Of a stretch of 64,000 nt of DNA, positions 49,261-58,926 are shown in pieces. The notes under the pieces were generated by a model that saw only the letters and a program-made list of their open reading frames with translations, did no database searches and was not told the DNA's origin. Numbering within the stretch: the stretch's first letter is position 1; the number at the start of each line of letters is the position of its first letter. This DNA is from Variovorax sp. PAMC28562 (GTDB lineage: Bacteria > Pseudomonadota > Gammaproteobacteria > Burkholderiales > Burkholderiaceae_C). The stretch lies in contig NZ_CP060296.1 of the NCBI RefSeq assembly GCF_014303735.1, positions 2,057,501 to 2,121,500 of the forward strand, in the 5' to 3' direction. The position numbers were made by a program, and so were the translations under genes.

Positions 49261-50115
49261 ATGATCACTCTGTTCCGCCTGCTCGCCCGCGTGCCGCTGC
49301 CATGGATGCATCGGATCGGCGCGGGGCTGGGCTGGCTGGTGTATGCGTGCTCTCCGACTTACCGCGGGCGCATGAAGGCCAACGCCGAGGCGGCGGGTTT
49401 CACGCGTGCGCAATACCGGCCTGCCATCGGCGCGGCCGGAAAGATGGTCGCGGAGCTGCCGTGGCTCTGGCTGCGACCACCCGGCGTCAGTGTGCTGACG
49501 CGTGTGCGCTGGTTCAATGAAGACGTGTTCGAGCAGGCACTCGCCACGGGGCGCGGCGTCATTCTCGCGACGCCCCATGTCGGCAGCTGGGAGATGATCG
49601 GCCAAGCCATCGCGGAGCGCTTCGCACCGGAGCACGGGCCGCTCACCGTGCTGTACCGCCCGGCGCGCAAGGCCTGGCTTGCGGACCTCACCGCAGGGTC
49701 GCGCGACCGGCCCGGCCTGAAGGCGCTGCCCACCACGCTGGCCGGCGTGCGCGGCCTGATGCGCGTGATGCGCAGCGGCGGCTACACCGGCCTGTTGCCC
49801 GACCAGGTGCCACCGCAAGGGCAGGGCGTGTGGGCGCCGTTCTTCGGCCGGCCGGCCTACACCATGACCTTGCTGGCGCGCCTTGCGCAGCAGACCGGCG
49901 CGCAGGTCCTCATGACCTGGTGTGAACGGCTGCCCGATGCGCGTTTTGTGATCCACTTCGAGGCAGTCGATGCGCCCGCGTTGCACGACGCTGGCGCGAC
50001 ACCCGAGGCCGCCGCCACTGCAATGAATGAGACCTTGATGCGACTGATCGAACGACTGCCCGGACAGTACCTTTGGGGCTATGGCCGCTACAAGCGACCG
50101 AGGGACGAAGCGTGA
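49261..50115 (+). CDS. LpxL/HtrB-family lipid A acyltransferase
   Basis: This 284-residue protein is a lysophospholipid-type acyltransferase of the lipid A family, anchored in the inner membrane by an N-terminal hydrophobic region. The catalytic HX4E motif is HVGSWE (H106, E111) in VILATPHVGSWEMIG, and LLPDQVPPQGQGVWAPFFG is the typical downstream block. It should add a secondary acyl chain to lipid A; chain length is unknown. The start at ATG 49261 begins the conserved region; GTG 49192 would add 23 unrelated residues. The stop overlaps the next acyltransferase start (GTGA). Confidence 0.9.
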   Translation: MITLFRLLARVPLPWMHRIGAGLGWLVYACSPTYRGRMKANAEAAGFTRAQYRPAIGAAGKMVAELPWLWLRPPGVSVLTRVRWFNEDVFEQALATGRGVILATPHVGSWEMIGQAIAERFAPEHGPLTVLYRPARKAWLADLTAGSRDRPGLKALPTTLAGVRGLMRVMRSGGYTGLLPDQVPPQGQGVWAPFFGRPAYTMTLLARLAQQTGAQVLMTWCERLPDARFVIHFEAVDAPALHDAGATPEAAATAMNETLMRLIERLPGQYLWGYGRYKRPRDEA

Positions 50116-50987
50116 GCCTCGGTGCCAAGCTCGGCATCGGCTTCATGCGCATGCTGGCGCACGTGCCGTTGCCATTGATTCGCGGTTTCGGTGCCGCCAT
50201 GGGCGTCTTGCTGCACACCGTCGCGCGACCGCGGCGGCACGTGGTCGACGTCAACCTGAAGCTCTGCTTTCCGGACTGGACGCCGCAACGGCGCCGCCGC
50301 GTGGCGCGCGAAACCTTCGTACATGTGGCACAGGCCTGGCTCGACCGCAGCTGGCTGTGGCATGCGCCGCTCGCGGTGGTCCAGGCGCGGTTGAATCTGC
50401 ACGGCGCCTTGAGCGAGCTCGAAGGCGAGGCGCCGACCATCGTGTTCGCGCCGCACTTCTGCGGGCTCGATGCGGGCGGCACGGCGCTGTCGATCGGCGT
50501 TCCGCGTCCATGGACTTCGATCTTCACGCCGCAGCGCAATCCGCTCATCAACGACTGGCTGGAGGTGGGCCGCACGCGCTTTCATCGCGAGGTGCGGGTG
50601 TTCGATCGCACCTCGGGCGTGAAGCCGATCGTGAGCGGCTTGCGCAAGGGCGGCTTGTTGTACCTGTTACCCGACATGAATTTTGGGCCGCAGGAGTCGA
50701 TCTTCGTGCCGTTTTACGGGGTGCCGGCGGCCACTGTGCCGTCGCTGTCGCGCTTCGCCCGGCTGGGTCGCGCGAAGATCGTGCCGGTGCTCTCGCGGAT
50801 GACGAAGACCGGCTACGACATCGAAGTGCTCCCGTCGTGGCAGAACTTTCCGACCGACGACGTGGAGGCCGATACCGCCTTGATGAACAAGCGTCTCGAA
50901 GGCTACATAGACACCATGCCGTCGCAGTATTACTGGGTACACCGGCGTTTCAAGACGCGGCCTGACGGCGAGCCCGCGGTCTATTGA
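50112..50987 (+). CDS. Second LpxL/LpxM-family acyltransferase
   Basis: This 291-residue paralogue of the upstream gene has HX4D in FAPHFCGLDAGG (H115, D120) and YLLPDMNFGPQESIFVPFYG. It uses a GTG start that overlaps the preceding stop. The tandem pair probably installs the two secondary acyl chains of lipid A, with order and specificity unresolved. It converges on the hydrolase gene across a 15-base gap. Confidence 0.9.
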   Translation: MSLGAKLGIGFMRMLAHVPLPLIRGFGAAMGVLLHTVARPRRHVVDVNLKLCFPDWTPQRRRRVARETFVHVAQAWLDRSWLWHAPLAVVQARLNLHGALSELEGEAPTIVFAPHFCGLDAGGTALSIGVPRPWTSIFTPQRNPLINDWLEVGRTRFHREVRVFDRTSGVKPIVSGLRKGGLLYLLPDMNFGPQESIFVPFYGVPAATVPSLSRFARLGRAKIVPVLSRMTKTGYDIEVLPSWQNFPTDDVEADTALMNKRLEGYIDTMPSQYYWVHRRFKTRPDGEPAVY

Positions 50988-51002
50988 CCGCTGGGTCGCG
51001 GG

Positions 51003-51920
51003 CTATCGATTCAGGAAAGTCTCGATCTCCCGTGCCACCAGCGCAGGCTGCTCGTGGACGATCCAGTGGGTCGCGTTCGGCACCTTCTTGACCGTCAGAT
51101 TCGGCACGTAGTCTTCAAGCCCATCGAGCAGGCCCGGCAGCAGCGCGGCATCGTCGAGCGCCCAGAAGACGAAGGTCGGCACATCCACGGTGAAGCGCTC
51201 GCGCGGCAGCACGGGGATGCTGTCGATCCAACCCCCTGCCGCATCGGGCAAAGGCGGCTTCATCGGTGTCACGCGGTACAGGTTGCAGGCACCGGTCAGT
51301 CCGGCGCTCCACACCTCGCGGTACTGGTCCTTGACCGCTTCGGTGAGCCAGCCGAAGCCGTCCGGGCCTGCCTTCATCAAAGTGAAGAACGGCCACATGC
51401 GCTTGAAGTCGTCGGCTGACAGCAAAACCTCGGCATCGGGCCGCGACAGGAAGTGCATGTAGGCACTGGCCTTCTGCTGCGCCGGGTTGTCGCGCAACTC
51501 CCGCATGAAGGTGCCGGGATGCGGTGAATTGATGATGACCAGCTTGCCGACCTGCGCCGGAAAGGCGTTGCCGTAACCCCATGCGAACGCGCCGCCCCAG
51601 TCGTGCGCGACCAGCGCGGCCATGCTGCCGTCGGCGCTTTCGGTCGCGACGAGTTGCTGGATGTCCTGGATCAACAGATGCGCCTTGTAACTGGCCACGT
51701 CGGTTGGTGCGCTGGATTTCTCGAAGCCTCGCAGATTGGGCGCGACACAGCGATAACCACCGTGCGCATCGCTCGAAAAATACGCGAGCAACTCGTCCCA
51801 GATGAACGCTGCCTCCGGGAAGCCGTGCAGAAATACCATCAAGGGCCGTCCCGGCTTGCCGGCGGCCCGGCAACTCAGCGTGGTGCCGTTGGGCAAGGTG
51901 CGTTGAAAGGTCTCGATCAT
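51003..51920 (-). CDS. Alpha/beta hydrolase (epoxide hydrolase-like)
   Basis: This 305-residue hydrolase has the oxyanion motif HGFPEAAFIW, a nucleophile elbow VAHDWGGAFAW with Asp as nucleophile, a cap domain, and the catalytic His in NATHWIVHEQP. An Asp nucleophile points to epoxide hydrolase or haloalkane dehalogenase relatives rather than esterases; the substrate is unknown. CAGGAG precedes the ATG. It lies 24 bases downstream of engB on the same strand. Confidence 0.87.
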   Translation of the reverse strand: MIETFQRTLPNGTTLSCRAAGKPGRPLMVFLHGFPEAAFIWDELLAYFSSDAHGGYRCVAPNLRGFEKSSAPTDVASYKAHLLIQDIQQLVATESADGSMAALVAHDWGGAFAWGYGNAFPAQVGKLVIINSPHPGTFMRELRDNPAQQKASAYMHFLSRPDAEVLLSADDFKRMWPFFTLMKAGPDGFGWLTEAVKDQYREVWSAGLTGACNLYRVTPMKPPLPDAAGGWIDSIPVLPRERFTVDVPTFVFWALDDAALLPGLLDGLEDYVPNLTVKKVPNATHWIVHEQPALVAREIETFLNR

Positions 51921-51944
51921 CAGTTCGTCTCCTGTTGTTTTGAC

Positions 51945-52670
51945 TCAGTCTGGATCGGCAGGCGCCTCTTTCGCCGCCGGCTCGGGCACTTCAGGATGTG
52001 CCCATCGCCAGATCAACTCGGCCGCCTCGCCGACGCCCTGTTTCTTCAGGGCAGAAAACAGTTTGACCTCGCCGCCGCCGCTCTGCAGTCGCGCAATCGA
52101 CAGTGCCTTTGCGCCTTCGGAGCGGGTCAGCTTGTCGGATTTGGTGAGCAGCACGAGAAACTTCAGCCCTTCGGCGACGCGGGGCCGAATCACGTCGAGC
52201 AGGATCTCGTCGAGTTCGGTCAGGCCGTGCCGCGGGTCGCACATCAGCACGACGCCGCGCAGCGTTTCGCGCGTCATGAGGTAGTTGCCCATCACGCGTT
52301 GCCATCGCAGCTTGGCTTCTTTGGGCACGGCTGCGTAGCCGTAGCCGGGCAGGTCGGCCAGCACGGCATCGTCTACCTTTTGCTTGCCCAGACCGAAGAG
52401 GTTGATGTGCTGGGTGCGCCCCGGCGTCTTCGATGCGAAGGCCAGCCGCGTTTGCTGCGTCAACGTGTTGATGGCAGTGGACTTGCCTGCGTTGGAGCGC
52501 CCGACGAAAGCGAATTCCGGGAGGTCGAGCGGCGGCAAGTGTTCCAGTTGCGGTGCACTGGTCAGGAAATGGGCGGTGTGCAGCCAGCCGAGCGCGATGC
52601 GTTCGCGTTCGGCGGTTGCGGGGTCCGGGCCGGGCCGGGTGTGGGCCGGCTTCGGCGAAGGGGTGGTCAT
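51945..52670 (-). CDS. engB: Ribosome biogenesis GTP-binding protein EngB/YsxC
   Basis: This 241-residue GTPase assists assembly of the large ribosomal subunit. G1 is GRSNAGKS (residues 57-64), G3 DLPGYGYA and G4 LTKSDK. The ATG at 52670 gives the usual short polar N-terminus; an ATG nine codons upstream (52697) overlaps the predicted promoter of the divergent cytochrome gene and is less likely. EngB next to a cytochrome c4 gene is a common arrangement in this group. Confidence 0.95.
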   Translation of the reverse strand: MTTPSPKPAHTRPGPDPATAERERIALGWLHTAHFLTSAPQLEHLPPLDLPEFAFVGRSNAGKSTAINTLTQQTRLAFASKTPGRTQHINLFGLGKQKVDDAVLADLPGYGYAAVPKEAKLRWQRVMGNYLMTRETLRGVVLMCDPRHGLTELDEILLDVIRPRVAEGLKFLVLLTKSDKLTRSEGAKALSIARLQSGGGEVKLFSALKKQGVGEAAELIWRWAHPEVPEPAAKEAPADPD

Positions 52671-52740
52671 CTGTAGGCTTTCGGAACGGGGCGCCATTGT
52701 AGAATCGCGGCGTTTTGCGCCATAAATTCGAGCCCCTGAT

Positions 52741-53385
52741 ATGAAGTTTGTTGCCCATTTTCTGCTTGCAGCCCTCCTGGGCATCGCCGTCAGTTCGAGC
52801 TTCGCTGCAGATGAGCCCGCGGCCGCGCCGGCCAAGCCAGCCAAGCCGGATCTGGTCAAAGGCGAGGCGGCGTTCGCTGCCAAGGCCTGCGCTTCGTGCC
52901 ATAACGCGGACGGTAACTCGGCGGTGCCGGCCAACCCCAAGCTGGCGCAACAACACCCGGAGTATTTGTACAAGCAGTTGGTCGAGTTCAAGGCCGGCAA
53001 GCGCAAGAACGCGGTCATGCAGGGAATGGCCGCCACGTTGAGCGACGATGAAATGCGTGACATCGCGTGGTTCATGGGCTCCATAAAAATGAAGCCAGGC
53101 TTCGCGAAAGACAAGGCAACGGTCGCACTTGGAGAAAAGATCTATCGCGGCGGCATCGCCGATCGCCAGATTCCAGCTTGCGCCGGTTGCCACAGTCCCG
53201 ATGGTGCGGGTATTCCCGCACAGTACCCGCGGCTCGGAGGCCAGCACGCCGACTACATCGCGACCGAACTCACCATGTTTCGCGATAACGTCCGCACGAA
53301 CAGTATCCAGATGACGGGTGTCGCTGCCAAGCTTAACGACCGCGAGATCAAGGCTGTGTCTGATTACATTGCCGGATTGCGCTGA
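52741..53385 (+). CDS. Di-heme cytochrome c4-type protein
   Basis: This 214-residue periplasmic electron carrier has a signal peptide ending SSFAA and two heme c sites, CASCH (residues 50-54) and CAGCH (147-151), each followed by a distal Met region. The two-domain layout is cytochrome c4, which feeds terminal oxidases. TAGAAT at 52700-52705 is a fair -10 box upstream. It precedes the System II maturation genes resB and ccsA, which attach its hemes. Confidence 0.92.
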   Translation: MKFVAHFLLAALLGIAVSSSFAADEPAAAPAKPAKPDLVKGEAAFAAKACASCHNADGNSAVPANPKLAQQHPEYLYKQLVEFKAGKRKNAVMQGMAATLSDDEMRDIAWFMGSIKMKPGFAKDKATVALGEKIYRGGIADRQIPACAGCHSPDGAGIPAQYPRLGGQHADYIATELTMFRDNVRTNSIQMTGVAAKLNDREIKAVSDYIAGLR

Positions 53386-53390
53386 ACTTG

Positions 53391-53477
53391 CCCCCAGGTT
53401 GGCTCACTGCGTGTAGCCGGTCACCCCCTGACCGGGGGCAGCACCAGCGGCCCGGCGAAGCCGGTTCCGCGGTGCTT
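53391..53477. repeat. Palindromic hairpin repeat of Comamonadaceae type
   Basis: Two perfect or near-perfect hairpins lie in tandem. CCCCC-tgacc-GGGGG spans 53424-53438. A longer one spans 53440-53476: AGCACC, GCGG and CCGGC pair with GCCGG, CCGC and GGTGCT around a GAA loop with small bulges. I recall this GGCCCGGCGAAGCCGGTTCCGCGG pattern as dispersed between genes in Comamonadaceae genomes. Its function is unknown. Confidence 0.65.
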
Positions 53478-53544
53478 CACGAACAGAAGCGCATGAAACG
53501 CAGTAGTCGTTTTTGAACTAACCGCCAATAAATCAGACCAACAG

Positions 53545-53577
53545 GCGGGCTTATCCAGGGGGATGGCCCGCTTTTTT
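53545..53577 (+). terminator. Rho-independent terminator before resB
   Basis: GCGGGC (53545-53550) pairs with GCCCGC (53566-53571) around a 15-base loop and is followed by six T. It ends the cytochrome c4 transcript and overlaps an in-frame ATG at 53563, which argues against that ATG as the resB start. Confidence 0.75.
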
Positions 53578-53583
53578 GCTTTC

Positions 53584-55794
53584 ATGTCTATCTCCACCCA
53601 CGGTCTTCGTGTTCGTCGCGGCCCGCAATCGCTTCGCGCGGCGGTGGAACTGTTTTCGTCGATGCGGTTCGCGATCTCGTTGCTGACCATCATCTGCATC
53701 GCATCGATCATCGGCACGGTGCTGAAGCAACACGAACCGATCGGCAACTACATCAACCAGTTCGGCCCGTTTTGGTCCGAGCTTTTTCATACCGCCAAGC
53801 TCGATTCGATTTACAGCGCTTGGTGGTTTTTACTGATCCTGCTTTTTCTGGTGATCAGCACGTCGTTGTGCATCGGGCGCAACACGCCGCGTATCGCGGC
53901 CGACCTCAAGACTTTCAAGGAAGACATCCGCGCGCAGAGCCTGAAGGCTTTCGGCCAGCGCGCCGAGACGGTGCTGGCTGAAACGCCGGAGGCCGCAGCC
54001 AATCGCATCGGGCAGTTGCTTGCGGGCGGCGGCTGGAAGGTGAAGCTGCAGCGGCGGGACTTGTCGGTGAGCGCCGCCAACGGCTCGCCGGATGCTTCAG
54101 GCTGGATGGTCGCTGCGCGCGCCGGCGGCGCCCATAAGCTCGGCTACATCGCGGCCCACAGCGCCATCGTCTTGATATGCCTTGGGGGCCTGCTCGATGG
54201 CGACCTCGTGGTGCGTGCGCAGACCTGGTTCAACGGCAAGAGCGTGTTCGCCGGCGGCGGCATGATCGCCGACGTCGCGCCAGAGCATCGCCTGTCTGCC
54301 AGCAATCCGACCTTTCGCGGCAACATCCTGGTGCCCGAGGGCGGCCGATCGAGCGTCGCGATCCTGAACCAGTCCGACGGTGTGTTGTTGCAAGAGCTGC
54401 CGTTCTCGATCGAGCTCAAGAAGTTCATCGTCGACTACTACTCGACCGGCATGCCCAAGCTCTTTGCCAGCGAGGTGGTGCTGCACGACCGCGAAACCGG
54501 CAAGGAGACGCCGGCGCGCATCGAAGTGAACCACCCGGCGAGCTACAAGGGCGTCGAGATCTACCAGTCGAGCTTCGACGACGGCGGATCGAGCGTAAAG
54601 CTCAAGGCGGTGCCGATGGCGGCCGCCGCCAAGCCTTTCGAGGTCGAAGGCGTGATCGGCGGGCCGTCTGTCGCCATCACCAACGGGGCCGACAAGCTCA
54701 CGCTCGAGTTCGCTGCGCTGCGGGTCATCAACGTCGAGAACTTTGCCGACCCGCAGGCCAACGGCGCGGTCGACGTGCGCAAGGTCGACCTTCGGCACGA
54801 TTTCGAGTCGCGCCTGGGTGCCGCGAACAAAACCGACAAGCCCAAGACGCTGCGCAACATCGGCCCGAGCATCGGTTACAAGCTGCGCGACGCAGCGGGG
54901 CAGGCACGCGAGTACCAGAACTACATGATCCCGGTCGACACCGGCGACGGCCAGCCGGTGTTCTTGCTCGGCATGCGCGAACGGCCCGAAGACCAGTTCC
55001 GTTACCTGCGCGTGCCGGCCGACGATCAAGGCTCGATGGATGGTTTCGTGCGCATGCGCAGCGCGCTGGCCGACCCGGCCCTGCGGGCCCGCGCCATCGA
55101 TCGCTACATCGCGCGCGCCGCCGATCCGAAGCGGCCAGAACTCGGCGAGCAGCTGCGTACCTCGGCGACGCGTGCGCTGGCCCTGTTCTCTGGCGCTGAA
55201 CGAGCACGCTCCGACGCAGTGAGCGCCGGCGGCTGGCAGGCCATCGCCGAGTTCATGGAGGTCAATGTGCCGAAGGCCGAGCGCGAGCGGGCCGGCGCGG
55301 TGCTGGTACGCATCCTGAACGACGTGCTGTTCGAGGTGCTCAACCTGAGCCGCGAAACGGCGGGCCTCGCTGCCTTGCCGCCCGATGACAAGTCGCAGGC
55401 TTTCCTGACGCAATCGGTGCTGGCGATCAGCGACGCGCACTTCTATCCGGCACCGGTCGCGATGATGATGACGGACTTCAAGCAGGTGCAGGCCAGCGTG
55501 TTCCAGGTAGCGCGTGCGCCGGGCAAGAACGTGGTCTATCTCGGCTGCCTGTTGCTCATCACCGGCATTTTTGCGATGCTGTACGTGCGCGAGCGTCGGC
55601 TCTGGATCTGGCTTTCGCCGAAGCGCGCCGAGGGTGACGTGGTGTCGGGCACCGACGCATCGATGGCCTTTTCGGTGAACCGCAAAACGCTCGACAGCGA
55701 CCGTGAGTTCGAGCATCTGAAGCACAAGTTGCTGGCCTTCTCGAAGCAGAATCCGGTTTCTCCAGTTTCCCCAGACTCCCCCCAGACTCCCTGA
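53584..55794 (+). CDS. resB: Cytochrome c biogenesis protein ResB/Ccs1
   Basis: ResB is half of the System II heme exporter/lyase complex in the inner membrane. The 736-residue protein has three N-terminal membrane segments, including MRFAISLLTIICIASIIGTV and WWFLLILLFLVISTSLCIG. A long periplasmic domain follows, then a fourth segment near the C-terminus (VVYLGCLLLITGIFAMLYV) before a cytoplasmic tail. I chose ATG 53584 because the in-frame ATG 53563 lies within a terminator hairpin and its seven added residues are not family-like. ccsA follows 26 bases downstream. Confidence 0.93.
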   Translation: MSISTHGLRVRRGPQSLRAAVELFSSMRFAISLLTIICIASIIGTVLKQHEPIGNYINQFGPFWSELFHTAKLDSIYSAWWFLLILLFLVISTSLCIGRNTPRIAADLKTFKEDIRAQSLKAFGQRAETVLAETPEAAANRIGQLLAGGGWKVKLQRRDLSVSAANGSPDASGWMVAARAGGAHKLGYIAAHSAIVLICLGGLLDGDLVVRAQTWFNGKSVFAGGGMIADVAPEHRLSASNPTFRGNILVPEGGRSSVAILNQSDGVLLQELPFSIELKKFIVDYYSTGMPKLFASEVVLHDRETGKETPARIEVNHPASYKGVEIYQSSFDDGGSSVKLKAVPMAAAAKPFEVEGVIGGPSVAITNGADKLTLEFAALRVINVENFADPQANGAVDVRKVDLRHDFESRLGAANKTDKPKTLRNIGPSIGYKLRDAAGQAREYQNYMIPVDTGDGQPVFLLGMRERPEDQFRYLRVPADDQGSMDGFVRMRSALADPALRARAIDRYIARAADPKRPELGEQLRTSATRALALFSGAERARSDAVSAGGWQAIAEFMEVNVPKAERERAGAVLVRILNDVLFEVLNLSRETAGLAALPPDDKSQAFLTQSVLAISDAHFYPAPVAMMMTDFKQVQASVFQVARAPGKNVVYLGCLLLITGIFAMLYVRERRLWIWLSPKRAEGDVVSGTDASMAFSVNRKTLDSDREFEHLKHKLLAFSKQNPVSPVSPDSPQTP

Positions 55795-55820
55795 CAACGC
55801 GGGTATCCAGGACAAAGCGC

Positions 55821-57137
55821 ATGACTACGACGACCCTCACTCTCAACGACAGCTGGCGGTCGCGCCGCGACACCTTCGACTGGGTGTTTGCCGCGCTGGT
55901 GCTGGCCGGCGGGCTCTTTGCGTTCACGCGCTACGGCGCCTCGATGGACTATTACGAAAAGCCCATCCTGCTGGCCGCCATGGTCGCCGGCGTGTCGCTC
56001 GGCTGGTTCTGGCGGCCGCTGCGGGTGTTGGCCCTGGTTGTGGCCTTCGCGTCGCTGTTGGCGATCAGCTCGTACCAGGGCGACCTCGGGCGTGCCGATT
56101 CGGTGTTCTGGCTCAAGTACTTCCTGTCGAGCCAGTCGGCCATCCTGTGGATGAGCGTGCTGTTCTTCATGAGCACGACCTTTTACTGGCTCGGCTTGTT
56201 CGGTGGACGTCAAGGCAACGCACTCGAACTCATCGGCTCGCGCATTGCATGGGCCGGCGTCACCATGGCGCTGATCGGCACGATGGTGCGCTGGTACGAG
56301 AGCCACCTGCTCGGCCCCGACATCGGCCACATCCCGGTCAGCAACCTGTACGAGGTGTTCGTGCTGTTCAGCTGGCTGACGACCAGCTTTTATCTCTACT
56401 TCGAATCGACCTACAAGACCCGCTCGATGGGCGCCTTCGTGATGCTGGTGGTCAGTGCGGCGGTCGGCTTTCTGCTCTGGTACACGCTGGTCAAAGGCGC
56501 ACATGAGATCCAGCCGCTGGTGCCGGCGCTGCAAAGCTGGTGGATGAAGCTGCACGTGCCCGCCAACTTCATCGGCTACGGCACTTTCTCGCTGGCCGCG
56601 ATGGTCGCCTTTGCCTACCTCATCAAGGAACAAGCGCAGGAAAAACGCTGGTACAAGCTCACGCCCATCTGGCTGCTGGGTGTGGCGCTCTGCTTCGTGC
56701 CTGTGGCGTTTCGCCAGCGTGTGCAGGAAGCCGGCGGCAGTTACTGGGTGGTGTATGCGGGTATCTCGGCACTGATCGCCGCGGGCATTCTGTTGGGTCG
56801 CAAGCGCATCGCTGCACGGTTGCCGTCGAACGAGGTGCTGGACGATGTCATGTACAAGTCCATCACCGTGGGCTTCGCCTTCTTTACGATCGCGACGGTG
56901 CTCGGCGCGCTGTGGGCGGCGGACGCCTGGGGCGGCTACTGGAGTTGGGACCCCAAGGAAACCTGGGCGCTGATCGTCTGGCTCAACTACGCGGCCTGGC
57001 TGCACATGCGGCTCGTCAAGGGTTTGCGCGGCACTGTGGCGGCCTGGTGGGCGTTGGGTGGCCTGGCGGTGACCACCTTCGCGTTCCTGGGCGTCAACAT
57101 GTTCCTGAGCGGGTTGCACAGCTACGGGACGTTGTAG
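55821..57137 (+). CDS. ccsA: Cytochrome c biogenesis protein CcsA (CcsB-type heme handler)
   Basis: This 438-residue membrane protein carries the WWD-type heme-handling motif [19 protein letters not shown] with conserved His in the flanking loops, on a scaffold of about eight or more membrane segments. With ResB it forms the System II cytochrome c synthase. About 90 N-terminal residues with extra hydrophobic segments precede the conserved core, as usual for betaproteobacteria. Confidence 0.95.
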   Translation: MTTTTLTLNDSWRSRRDTFDWVFAALVLAGGLFAFTRYGASMDYYEKPILLAAMVAGVSLGWFWRPLRVLALVVAFASLLAISSYQGDLGRADSVFWLKYFLSSQSAILWMSVLFFMSTTFYWLGLFGGRQGNALELIGSRIAWAGVTMALIGTMVRWYESHLLGPDIGHIPVSNLYEVFVLFSWLTTSFYLYFESTYKTRSMGAFVMLVVSAAVGFLLWYTLVKGAHEIQPLVPALQSWWMKLHVPANFIGYGTFSLAAMVAFAYLIKEQAQEKRWYKLTPIWLLGVALCFVPVAFRQRVQEAGGSYWVVYAGISALIAAGILLGRKRIAARLPSNEVLDDVMYKSITVGFAFFTIATVLGALWAADAWGGYWSWDPKETWALIVWLNYAAWLHMRLVKGLRGTVAAWWALGGLAVTTFAFLGVNMFLSGLHSYGTL

Positions 57138-57241
57138 GGTCGATTCAGCGTCCATCGAATCCGGGCGAGCGACTTGCGCGTAACCAAAGCAGGGTCGTGC
57201 ACGAACTAACTTTTGCAACAACGATTCCGCGAAAGGTTTCC

Positions 57242-58234
<993 letters not shown>

Positions 58235-58236
58235 CC

Positions 58237-58926
58237 ATGGCAACGTCCGGGCCCGTGCTCGTGCTCAACAAGCTGTTGCTGCACAAGGCCGCAAAGCCGA
58301 TCATCTTTCTGGTCTGCCTGCTGCCATTTATTCGGCTGGGCTACGGTGCTTTCACCGACGGACTTGGCGCCAATCCGGCGGAATTCCTGATCCGTGCGGC
58401 GGGCGACTGGACGCTGCGCTTTGTCTGCATCGTGCTGGCGGTCACGCCACTGCGTGTGATGACCAAGCTGAGCGGCTTGGCACGATTCCGCCGCATGCTC
58501 GGGCTCTTTGCCTACTTCTACGTCGTGTTTCACCTGCTGAGTTACAGCTGGTTCGACATGGGTTTCGACATTGCAGACATCGCGAAAGACATTGCCAAGC
58601 GGCCGTTTATTCTGGTGGGCTTTGCGGCCTTCGTGCTGCTCACGCCACTCGCGGCAACATCGTTCAATCGGGCTATCAAGGCGATGGGCGCCAAGCGCTG
58701 GCAGATGCTGCACAAGCTGGTTTATGTAATCGCCGGGCTCGGGCTGCTGCACTTCTTCTGGATGCGTGCGGGCAAGAACAATTTCAACGACGTGTTCGTC
58801 TACGCCGCCATCGTCGCAGCACTCCTCGGATGGCGCGTCTGGCACTTTTTCAGCAAGAAAAAGAAGATGCAATCGTCACCGGTGGTGCGTCCTCAGCCTT
58901 CGCGGGGAAGCTCGCTGCGGAGCTGA
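58237..58926 (+). CDS. msrQ: Heme-binding membrane subunit MsrQ
   Basis: MsrQ (YedZ) passes electrons from the quinone pool to MsrP. The 229-residue protein has about six membrane segments with heme-ligand His in YFYVVFHLLSYSWFDMGF and in LHKLVYVIAGLGLLHFFWM, the typical MsrQ layout. The 3' end overlaps lysA, on the opposite strand, by 34 bases. Confidence 0.95.
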   Translation: MATSGPVLVLNKLLLHKAAKPIIFLVCLLPFIRLGYGAFTDGLGANPAEFLIRAAGDWTLRFVCIVLAVTPLRVMTKLSGLARFRRMLGLFAYFYVVFHLLSYSWFDMGFDIADIAKDIAKRPFILVGFAAFVLLTPLAATSFNRAIKAMGAKRWQMLHKLVYVIAGLGLLHFFWMRAGKNNFNDVFVYAAIVAALLGWRVWHFFSKKKKMQSSPVVRPQPSRGSSLRS

